Assembly: GCF_038562415.1 (NCBI RefSeq)
Contig: NZ_JBCFBA010000001.1
Coordinates: forward strand, 186,001-250,000
Length of the DNA stretch: 64,000 nt
DNA from: Solidesulfovibrio sp.
GTDB lineage: Bacteria; Desulfobacterota; Desulfovibrionia; Desulfovibrionales; Desulfovibrionaceae
Direction of reading: 5' to 3'
The notes beneath the pieces are model-generated. The model was not told where the DNA came from. It ran no database searches and worked only from the letters and a program-made list of their open reading frames with translations. The position numbers were made by a program, and so were the translations under genes. This document shows, piece by piece, positions 54,847 through 62,962 of the stretch (positions within the stretch are counted from its first letter, which is position 1; each line of letters starts with the position of its first letter).

Positions 54847-55383
54847 ATGGTTTGGTCCGACAGGAAATCCTTCTGGACCGATCGGCCGTTGGCCTGGCTC
54901 GACCAGCCCGTGACCGTGTGGACGGATGCCACCGTCTCGGCCGAGGCTTTGGCGGTTGCGCTGGCGTTCCCGGAGGCGCGGGTACGCATTGATGCCGCGG
55001 CCGACGCGCCGGCCTTTGCCCTTGGCGTTGCGTTGCCCGGCGTCGGGGTTTCGATATCCACGGCCGTGGCCGTGGACGCCCTGTCGGTTCCGCTCGGACT
55101 GCCGGCGGTTGTCGGAGCGGTGTCCGCGACGGCGCGGGCGGCCTCCCTGGCCCTGGCCCTGGTCCTGGGAGACGCCCAGGCCTTCACGGGTATCGGCGAC
55201 CAGGTGCGCCTGGTTTCCGTGATCGGCCCCCGGCAGGTGCTGGCCAGCAGCCTGGAGCGCACGGCCGCCGCTGGGGAGCCCGTGCGCCTGGCCAGTCCTT
55301 TCAACTCAGTGGCCACGTTGGAGTCTCCTTTTTGCTCCATGGTGTTGCTGCGCTCAGGTTCCCTGCGCGCGCAACGGGAATAA
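54847..55383 (+). CDS. alanine-rich repeat protein, probable virion fibre component
   Basis: A 178-residue protein with four imperfect ~22-residue repeats spanning residues ~28-115, each with the pattern A-x-x-A-x-x-L-x-V-x-L-x-x-P (EALAVALAFPEARV, PAFALGVALPGVGV, DALSVPLGLPAVVG, ASLALALVLGDAQ). Such repeats occur in minor phage structural proteins. It starts 3 bp after the previous stop. Tail-fibre or host-contact function is inferred. Confidence 0.6.
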   Translation: MVWSDRKSFWTDRPLAWLDQPVTVWTDATVSAEALAVALAFPEARVRIDAAADAPAFALGVALPGVGVSISTAVAVDALSVPLGLPAVVGAVSATARAASLALALVLGDAQAFTGIGDQVRLVSVIGPRQVLASSLERTAAAGEPVRLASPFNSVATLESPFCSMVLLRSGSLRAQRE

Positions 55384-55403
55384 TCACCGTTTGCGAGGCC
55401 CCT

Positions 55404-55700
55404 ATGAGCAGCGTTGTCTATGTCGGCGATATCGGAACGGAATTGCTTGTGGATTGCGGCCAGGACATTTCCGGCGCGACCAATACCTTTCTGACGGTGC
55501 GGTTTCCCTCGGGCAACGTGGTGAACTGGCCGGCCACGGTGGCCACGGTGGAGGGCAAGGCCCAGTTCCTGCGCTGCCTGACCCGGGCCGGCGATCTGGC
55601 CGAGGCGGGCAATTATCGGGTGCAGGCCATGCTGACCCTGGGCGACTGGAGCGGTTCAGGCAAGACGGCCGTGCTGCAGGTGCGGGAACGTTTTGCGTAG
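55404..55700 (+). CDS. small phage protein, Ig-like or baseplate accessory type
   Basis: A 98-residue beta-rich protein. YVGDIGTELLVDCGQDISGA followed by FPSGNVVNWPATV resembles N-terminal domains of phage receptor-binding accessory proteins. It ends the structural gene run. ATG at 55404 follows GAGGCCCC. No certain function. Confidence 0.6.
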   Translation: MSSVVYVGDIGTELLVDCGQDISGATNTFLTVRFPSGNVVNWPATVATVEGKAQFLRCLTRAGDLAEAGNYRVQAMLTLGDWSGSGKTAVLQVRERFA

Positions 55701-55733
55701 TAAAGAAGTCCAACGGTTCTAACAGAGGCCCGC

Positions 55734-56393
55734 ATGTCGCTTTCCGATCGTATCGAGTACCGCACCTACAAAATAACGTTGGTGGAGCCGATCCTCGGGT
55801 CGCTCCCGTCACAGCGCCAAGTCTACCAGGACCTGGTGGCGGCAAGAGCGCCGGAGCCGGATGTCGAGGGGGCGGAAGAAATGGCCATGCTGCCGACGCT
55901 TCCGGAGGGGATGGATGAACGGACGACAGTCTTTTTGCGCAACAATGACGGCTGGTGCTCGATCCTCGACTACCAATTCTTCGGTTTTCTCAAGGAAGCC
56001 GGGAATACGCTGAAAGATATCGTGCAGTACGAGACGACGGGGAAAAGGGCCAAATCGACGAAGGAAGGCATCGCGGCACTTCGCAACAAACTTGGGCGGT
56101 ATGCCTTTTGCGGGCCTCGGATCATCCCTTTGCAGAAAGAGCCGAACGGGATTTTCAAGCGCCCTCTCCGGCGGATAACGAAAGACGGCCCGATGAGCTG
56201 TCTCGCCACCTCGGAATTGATCAATGCCGGGGTTGCCTTCGATGTCTGGATAGGGCTTCTTCCCCATGGTGAAGTTCAGTGGAGCGTCATCGAGCAATGT
56301 CTGGAGTATGGCCAGATGAAAGGGCTTGGTCAATTTCGTGGCGGAGGCTTCGGTCGGTTCACGTTCGACCTGGTCTCCCAGAGTGCAATGTAA
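55734..56393 (+). CDS. RAMP-like phage protein of unknown function
   Basis: A 219-residue soluble protein. The start YKITLVEPILGSLP resembles the first strand and turn of a ferredoxin-like fold, and the C-terminus has a glycine-rich loop followed by a strand (GLGQFRGGGFGRFTFD, residues ~199-214). That arrangement is seen in Cas5/Cas6/Cas7 RAMP proteins and in a family of uncharacterised phage proteins. There is no catalytic His triad that could be assigned. It is encoded 1.5 kb from the CRISPR array. Whether it binds nucleic acid, mimics a Cas subunit, or does something else is unknown. Confidence 0.55.
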   Translation: MSLSDRIEYRTYKITLVEPILGSLPSQRQVYQDLVAARAPEPDVEGAEEMAMLPTLPEGMDERTTVFLRNNDGWCSILDYQFFGFLKEAGNTLKDIVQYETTGKRAKSTKEGIAALRNKLGRYAFCGPRIIPLQKEPNGIFKRPLRRITKDGPMSCLATSELINAGVAFDVWIGLLPHGEVQWSVIEQCLEYGQMKGLGQFRGGGFGRFTFDLVSQSAM

Positions 56394-56474
56394 CAGCTAC
56401 GTCCGGTATCGTTGCGTGCCGCGACGCGCGGTGTATTGAGATCAAGCCCTTTCCCCTGACCATAGGTCGGCAGC

Positions 56475-57239
56475 ATGGAATTATTCGAATGCAAGGGGCT
56501 GCGCGCCCGCCTTAGCCCAGCCGCTTGCCGGGCGAACCGGACCCGGCCGGTGTCGTCCTCGCTGGCGACCATCGCCACGCGTCCTCCGGCCTGCCGCGCC
56601 TGCGTCCAGTGGAAGGAGATCGATCCGCCGCTGCCCGAGGCGGTCGACCCGGCGGAACAGGCCCTGGCGGAGACGCTGGCCACGTTGTGGCAGGACATCG
56701 ACGAAGGGCGGCTCGGAATAAAGCATGTCCTGAGCGCCTACAACCGGCGGGCGCCTGCGGAATTGCGCAAGCGCCGGTCACAGCAAATGAGCGATTGGCT
56801 ACGGATGCTCGGACTCCGGGTGGTCGAGGGGGAGAGCTTTCGCGATGTGAAGGGCCTGCGATGCCTGCTGGTGGATGGGGCGACCGAGGCTTTCGTAAGG
56901 GGCCTGGGTTTTGCGCCTCTGCAAGACGGCCGGGAGATCGCGGCGGTGGACCGGCTGTTGGAGGTGGTCGGCCTTGACCAGGCCCGATCCGGGTCAGCGG
57001 TCGAGGGAGCGGATGATCCGCCTGGGGAGGCTGCCATCGGTCCGGAGCATGGGCCGGCTTCGTCCACAGGCGGGGCCCCTGGCGCTCCTTGCTCCCGATG
57101 CCGGTATTTCCGGCCCTTGGCGACATACTACGACGGCATAGAAGGAGTGCGCTTGTGTTGGGCCAGGCAAACGGCCTGGGATTTCACCTGTTTTGCGCAA
57201 CGTGCGGAGGAGCATCATGAAGCTCGTGTTGACTCGTGA
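56475..57239 (+). CDS. zinc-binding phage protein with wHTH-like middle
   Basis: A 254-residue protein with two cysteine clusters: residues ~6-44 (four Cys, ending CRAC) and ~215-245 (C-x2-C then two Cys). The middle (~85-135), HVLSAYNRRAPAELRKRRSQ then SDWLRMLGLRVVEG, resembles a winged-helix found in phage regulators and primase-associated proteins. Function unknown; a nucleic-acid binder is likely. It leads a run of small genes at the right end. Confidence 0.55.
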   Translation: MELFECKGLRARLSPAACRANRTRPVSSSLATIATRPPACRACVQWKEIDPPLPEAVDPAEQALAETLATLWQDIDEGRLGIKHVLSAYNRRAPAELRKRRSQQMSDWLRMLGLRVVEGESFRDVKGLRCLLVDGATEAFVRGLGFAPLQDGREIAAVDRLLEVVGLDQARSGSAVEGADDPPGEAAIGPEHGPASSTGGAPGAPCSRCRYFRPLATYYDGIEGVRLCWARQTAWDFTCFAQRAEEHHEARVDS

Positions 57240-57285
57240 ACTGCTGCTGGCCGTCAGGAATGCCGTGGCCTGGCCGGAGGCGTAG
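57217..57285 (+). CDS. possible 22-residue peptide
   Basis: A short frame (MKLVLTRELLLAVRNAVAWP...) with a strong GGAGGAGCATC leader begins inside the end of the preceding gene and ends 1 bp before the next ATG. It could be a real small peptide or a translational coupler for the 57287 gene. Coding evidence is weak. Confidence 0.25.
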   Translation: MKLVLTRELLLAVRNAVAWPEA

Positions 57286-57286
57286 C

Positions 57287-57580
57287 ATGTTGACGCCGAA
57301 GGTCGCACGCGGGCCGGTGGGCAAGGGGTTGACCGATCCGCTGGCTGTGCTCGAGTCAAAGGGCGCGCGCGTTTCCCTGGTGGAGGGCGAGATCCGGCTG
57401 CTCTTCGAGAACCACGTGCGCCGGGATATCCGCAAGCGGTGCTATGAATACGCCGCCCACTTCGACGCGCTGCTCAAAGTGCAGCTCGACGTGCCCCCTG
57501 GGGAAGATCCTCGCACGATCCAGCAGTTGGTGGGCGTCGGCCGTGTGCTATGGCGCAACGGCCGGTTCGTGATCCCATGA
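57287..57580 (+). CDS. small protein of unknown function, next to HTH gene
   Basis: A 97-residue soluble protein, moderately charged (RRDIRKRCYEYAAHFDALLK in the middle). No motif was recognised. The GGAGG leader and the ATGA overlap with the HTH gene show a two-gene operon. A small unknown gene followed by a small HTH regulator is the layout of known acr-aca anti-CRISPR operons, but nothing in the sequence itself proves it. Confidence 0.6.
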   Translation: MLTPKVARGPVGKGLTDPLAVLESKGARVSLVEGEIRLLFENHVRRDIRKRCYEYAAHFDALLKVQLDVPPGEDPRTIQQLVGVGRVLWRNGRFVIP

Positions 57581-57810
57581 GCCGCCCCCAGGGCCTGGCC
57601 TTGCCGGCGGACTGGTCGATGCTGCCCCGGGAGCAGCGGCTCAAGCTGTGGTTGCGGGGGCAGGGATTGACATTGACCACACTGGCGGCACGGCTGGGCG
57701 TGCATAAGTCTACGTCGGGGAAGTGGTTGGTGCGATGTAACGAAGAACTGCCACAAACGCGACGGCTGCAGTTGCTGGCGATGGGGATGCCGGAAGAGTA
57801 CCTGCCATAA
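57577..57810 (+). CDS. HTH regulator (Aca/Cro-like)
   Basis: A 77-residue protein with a classic helix-turn-helix (LTLTTLAARLGVHKSTSGKW near residue 31). It starts at an ATG overlapping the previous stop. It could autoregulate the operon (56475-57810). It is the last gene before the CRISPR array; the first degenerate repeat begins within a few bases of its stop. Confidence 0.7.
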   Translation: MSRPQGLALPADWSMLPREQRLKLWLRGQGLTLTTLAARLGVHKSTSGKWLVRCNEELPQTRRLQLLAMGMPEEYLP

Positions 57811-57811
57811 T

Positions 57812-57843
57812 TTATAGAATGTTACACCTCACGAAGGGGCGAC
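57812..57843 (-). repeat. degenerate terminal CRISPR repeat (trailer end)
   Basis: Only the end of this segment (CACGAAGGGGCGAC) matches the repeat, with gaps. A 35-nt spacer-sized segment (57844-57878) separates it from the first good repeat. A decayed repeat marks the leader-distal end of the array. Confidence 0.6.
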
Positions 57844-57878
57844 ATGAACCGCTTGAAGTAGCCGTCCTGCTGGATGGC

Positions 57879-60800
57879 GTTTCAACCCACGCCCCCGCGA
57901 AGGGAGCGACGTTTGGCCCCGCGCACAGGACAGTTTGAACAGGTTTTGTTTCAACCCACGCTCCCGCGAAGGGAGCGACCGCGGCGCGGCGTACAGGACC
58001 GGGTCGAAAATGCAGTTTCAACCCACGCTCCCGCGAAGGGAGCGACATTTCGTCACGCGCTTCTCGGCGCAGAGCTGGGCGTTTCAACCCACGCTCCCAC
58101 GAAGGGAGCGACCTCGGTCACGGCGACGCGCGACGCGAGCTGCGTCGTGTTTCAACCCACGCTCCCGCGAAGGGAGCGACTTGATGCCAGCCAGACGGGC
58201 GGCGGCCCGGCCGTGGAGTTTCAACCCACGCTCCCGCGAAGGGAGCGACGGCCACGCTGCCCCGGGAATGGCTGTCGAGGAGAGGTTTCAACCCACGCTC
58301 CCGCGAAGGGAGCGACCGCGACAAGCCGGCGCTCCTCTGTGCCCTTAATCGTTTCAACCCACGCTCCCGCGAAGGGAGCGACCAGCCATCGTATTTCAAC
58401 CAAATCGTCAATAAAACGTTTCAACCCACGCTCCCGCGAAGGGAGCGACCCCTTCTCACACCAGCGACAGTTTTCGTTTTTGCAGTTTCAACCCACGCTC
58501 CCGCGAAGGGAGCGACCAGGCCCATGCTTTTGAAGTGGTCGATCTGTGACTGTTTCAACCCACGCTCCCGCGAAGGGAGCGACATGATGCCCTGACCAAG
58601 CGTCGGCTGCTCGGTCGGTTTCAACCCACGCTCCCGCGAAGGGAGCGACCGACTTCCGGGGCAATGGCCTGTCGGAGCATCTCGGTTTCAACCCACGCTC
58701 CCGCGAAGGGAGCGACAGGTGGCCGACGGCTGCGACCTTGTGGGCCTGGACGTTTCAACCCACGCTCCCGCGAAGGGAGCGACCCCGGCGGGCATTGTCC
58801 GCCCGCTCGAAGCCCAGGGTTTCAACCCACGCTCCCGCGAAGGGAGCGACAATTGGCCGCCGTTTCGATTCTGGGGATGTATGGCGTTTCAACCCACGCT
58901 CCCGCGAAGGGAGCGACGAGTCGTTAACGAATGACCAAGGAGTGCTATAAGCTGTTTCAACCCACGCTCCCGCGAAGGGAGCGACTGGCGGCGCAACGGG
59001 ACAAATATCAGGCCGTGCTGGTTTCAACCCACGCTCCCGCGAAGGGAGCGACCGTTCTCCTCGGCCCAGGCCTCCAGGATGCGCAGGTTTCAACCCACGC
59101 TCCCGCGAAGGGAGCGACGCGGCCAGGGCGGAAGTGGCGTCGGCCGGGATCTGTTTCAACCCACGCTCCCGCGAAGGGAGCGACCCCGCGAAAGGCGGCC
59201 GGCGCGGCCAGGGCCACGGGTTTCAACCCACGCTCCCGCGAAGGGAGCGACACAGTGACCGTGGTCATCCCCCCGGCGTAGGTGGCGGTTTCAACCCACG
59301 CTCCCGCGAAGGGAGCGACCCGACCTTGTCGCCCAGGCCCGCATCGCCCTCGCCGTTTCAACCCACGCTCCCGCGAAGGGAGCGACCCTATCGCGGCCGC
59401 ACGGTGGAGGACGTGGAACAGTTTCAACCCACGCTCCCGCGAAGGGAGCGACCGGCGGCGTCGGCCGTGGACACGCACAGGTTCAGGTTTCAACCCACGC
59501 TCCCGCGAAGGGAGCGACCGTCACTCGACGAGGCTCTCGTCGTCGCCAAGGCGGTTTCAACCCACGCTCCCGCGAAGGGAGCGACTGAGGGCGCCGTGGA
59601 TGCAGCTACCATCGTTGCTGTTTCAACCCACGCTCCCGCGAAGGGAGCGACCACCCCGGCCGGCCATTCCTCGCCCTACACCGTGGTTTCAACCCACGCT
59701 CCCGCGAAGGGAGCGACCGATGAGCTCGTCGAGCTCGGCATTGGTGTAGAGGGTTTCAACCCACGCTCCCGCGAAGGGAGCGACAGTTCGTGGCCACCGT
59801 TGTCGGCGACCAGCGGCAGTTTCAACCCACGCTCCCGCGAAGGGAGCGACTGGAGCGCAACGCATGGGCATCACAGGCCTTGCGGTTTCAACCCACGCTC
59901 CCGCGAAGGGAGCGACATGACCGCGCCGTGGGCCATGTGGTCGCCCTTGCGGTTTCAACCCACGCTCCCGCGAAGGGAGCGACTTCGGCCAGGTCGAGCG
60001 CCACAACGGCGGCCGATCGGTTTCAACCCACGCTCCCGCGAAGGGAGCGACCTCGGCCCAGACATCCACGACCGCCGCCGAGGTAGCAGTTTCAACCCAC
60101 GCTCCCGCGAAGGGAGCGACGGATCCACGTCGCAGCCGGCCGGCGGCAACCGGATGTTTCAACCCACGCTCCCGCGAAGGGAGCGACCCTCACGTTCATA
60201 ATCACCCTCCCATCACCATGCGGTTTCAACCCACGCTCCCGCGAAGGGAGCGACTAGCCGTAGGCCGACAGCCCGCCGACCACGGTGGTTTCAACCCACG
60301 CTCCCGCGAAGGGAGCGACGGTTTCGGTCCGGCAAAAGGCCATCACGGCCGAGGTTTCAACCCACGCTCCCGCGAAGGGAGCGACGGGCCAGAGTCTCCA
60401 CGGACACGGCGGCCTGGGGTTTCAACCCACGCTCCCGCGAAGGGAGCGACGTTGATATAAGTTGCATCGTTATTGAGTTGAGAGAGTTTCAACCCACGCT
60501 CCCGCGAAGGGAGCGACACCCGGCATTGGAGGCGGCGGCGAAGCATTTCACGGTTTCAACCCACGCTCCCGCGAAGGGAGCGACTCTTCCGGCGGGTCAA
60601 GTCAAAACCTGGGCGACGAGTTTCAACCCACGCTCCCGCGAAGGGAGCGACCTTGGACAAATACATGCGCGACCGCAAGCGCGACCGTTTCAACCCACGC
60701 TCCCGCGAAGGGAGCGACCGTAGGCGGCCGGGAATGGCGAAGGCTGAGCATGGTTTCAACCCACGCTCCCGCGAAGGGAGCGACAATGACTGGAGTAGAC

Positions 60801-62846
60801 CGGTCGTTATTGGGTTCGTTTCAACCCACGCTCCCGCGAAGGGAGCGACTTTTTTTTCAACCCTAGACTGGCCAAATTATTACGTTTCAACCCACGCTCC
60901 CGCGAAGGGAGCGACCTGGCGCCGGGGCTTGGGTCAAAAAAGCCCTGGCCGTTTCAACCCACGCTCCCGCGAAGGGAGCGACACGGGTTTTGCGATGAGT
61001 GCCACGCCGCCATCGCGGTTTCAACCCACGCTCCCGCGAAGGGAGCGACCCAAGCGTCGGCCCGGGCTCCCCGTCCTCGTCGGTTTCAACCCACGCTCCC
61101 GCGAAGGGAGCGACGTTATCCTTTATTTCCGCCCATCCCCTCGGTATTGTTTCAACCCACGCTCCCGCGAAGGGAGCGACGCCAAGCGTCGGCCCGGGCT
61201 CCCCGTCCTCGTCGGTTTCAACCCACGCTCCCGCGAAGGGAGCGACTCGCGCATGATCAAGATCATCGCCGTTGAGTTGGGTTTCAACCCACGCTCCCGC
61301 GAAGGGAGCGACCGAGGTGACTATCCTGGCCGGGCGCGCGGGGACGGGTTTCAACCCACGCTCCCGCGAAGGGAGCGACCTGGCGGCCTACATAATCGAG
61401 CGGTGCTCGTCGGGTTTCAACCCACGCTCCCGCGAAGGGAGCGACATCCATAGGAAAGTCGCTCAATTCTATCTTTGCAGGTTTCAACCCACGCTCCCGC
61501 GAAGGGAGCGACCGCCTTCGCCGTTGGTGTTCGTGCCCAGGTATGCGGGTTTCAACCCACGCTCCCGCGAAGGGAGCGACCCTTGCAGGTCGGCCAACGT
61601 GGCGTCGGCCTGGTCGTTTCAACCCACGCTCCCGCGAAGGGAGCGACGGTCGGGGCGGTCACGTAGCCGCCGCTACCCGAGGAGTTTCAACCCACGCTCC
61701 CGCGAAGGGAGCGACCACGCACCACCGAACACCCCGCGCCGTGGGCCGGGTTTCAACCCACGCTCCCGCGAAGGGAGCGACGGTCTTGCATAGAGTTGAT
61801 GGAGCCGTCGAGCAGTGTTTCAACCCACGCTCCCGCGAAGGGAGCGACAAAACACCGGCCCCGTTTACGGCGCAGGCTACGGTTTCAACCCACGCTCCCG
61901 CGAAGGGAGCGACCGTCGGGTTCTCGGCCGGTGCCAAGGGTTTCTCCATGTTTCAACCCACGCTCCCGCGAAGGGAGCGACCTTGCTGGCCGCGTATTCA
62001 GCCACAGGGGCATAGTTTCAACCCACGCTCCCGCGAAGGGAGCGACCGGCCAAGGCTGTGGCGTAGGGCGGAGAGTTTGGTTTCAACCCACGCTCCCGCG
62101 AAGGGAGCGACTGTATGTCGAGGGGACGCTGCGCACGAGGTCCTGGGTTTCAACCCACGCTCCCGCGAAGGGAGCGACATGGGTGGACTTGGTGGTTTTG
62201 CGACTGGCCTCATGGTTTCAACCCACGCTCCCGCGAAGGGAGCGACACTGGTCATGCGTTCCAAGGGCGCGAAGCTCTATCCGGTTTCAACCCACGCTCC
62301 CGCGAAGGGAGCGACATTACAATAAAAGCGTCCAATGACGTCACATCCATAGTTTCAACCCACGCTCCCGCGAAGGGAGCGACCGGCGTCGACGTTCAGG
62401 GCGACCGCATCGAGGTCGTTTCAACCCACGCTCCCGCGAAGGGAGCGACGAGGAAATTATACAGCGATGCACGGACGGAATTGGTTTCAACCCACGCTCC
62501 CGCGAAGGGAGCGACCGGGGGCTTTAGGCGCTTTCGCGCCTGGACAAAGTTTCAACCCACGCTCCCGCGAAGGGAGCGACAAAAACTGTACGCGCATCGC
62601 ATGGCCCGGTGGTGGTTTCAACCCACGCTCCCGCGAAGGGAGCGACATGGCCGGCAAAGGGGGCCGTGAACTGCCCAGATTGGTTTCAACCCACGCTCCC
62701 GCGAAGGGAGCGACCATGGCCGCAGTCTCCGACGGGCAGGCATTTTTTGTTTCAACCCACGCTCCCGCGAAGGGAGCGACCACCCCGAGCGGCGGTGATA
62801 ATTCTGGTGGTATGGTTTCAACCCACGCTCCCGCGAAGGGAGCGAC
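57879..62846 (-). CRISPR. CRISPR array, 75 repeats/74 spacers, type I-C-like repeat
   Basis: I counted 75 copies of a 32-bp repeat starting GTTTCAACCCACGCTCCC and ending GAAGGGAGCGAC on the plus strand, with spacers of 32-37 nt (average about 35). Read on the minus strand it ends GTGGGTTGAAAC, the normal type I-C 3' handle orientation, and its CGCTCCC/GGGAGCG arms form a hairpin. The array is therefore probably transcribed right to left from the leader at 62847-62962. Mutated repeats occur at the low-coordinate end (57893 T to C; 58099 G to A), as expected for the oldest end. Long frames through the array are artefacts of the repeat period. Confidence 0.97.
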
Positions 62847-62962
62847 CGCCACCCCTTTTTGCCGGCTTATTATCAGTCTCCGCCGGCCAACTTTCGCGAA
62901 CCGTGGGATTCGCATGTCCGGTAAAAAGAGAAAGGCGACATGCTCTTTAAAACACCTTGTTT
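62847..62962 (-). promoter_or_regulatory. CRISPR leader
   Basis: The 116 bp between the last repeat and the cas3 stop. It is AT-rich toward the cas3 side (TTTAAAACACCTTG, TTTTTATAATG). It should hold the array promoter for minus-strand transcription and integration signals. No other gene fits here. Confidence 0.7.

Larger units (their letters stand above)
19728..57810. mobile_element. podovirus-like prophage or phage-derived element
   Basis: About 38 kb of phage genes begins just after tRNA-Leu. It runs almost entirely on the plus strand in a podovirus order: helicase, initiator-like gene, terminase, lysis, portal, scaffold, capsid, adaptors, fibres, tail hub, internal virion proteins, and a giant polyvalent protein. 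The boundaries are inferred. The left edge is tRNA-Leu; no repeat of its 3' end was found near the right edge at 57810, where a CRISPR array begins. No clear CI-type repressor is visible, and the only recombinase is at 23875 rather than at an edge. All structural genes appear intact. Confidence 0.9.

Noticed and set aside
59851-59884. A spacer sharing about 13 nt with the 43600 region of the prophage
   Set aside because: CGCATGGGCATCA alone is too short to call a protospacer, and the flanks do not match.
58383-60883. Spacers at 58383-58417 and 60850-60883 contain TTTCAACC-like pieces of the repeat
   Set aside because: Only 8-9 bases match and the positions are not those expected for repeat remnants; chance is enough.
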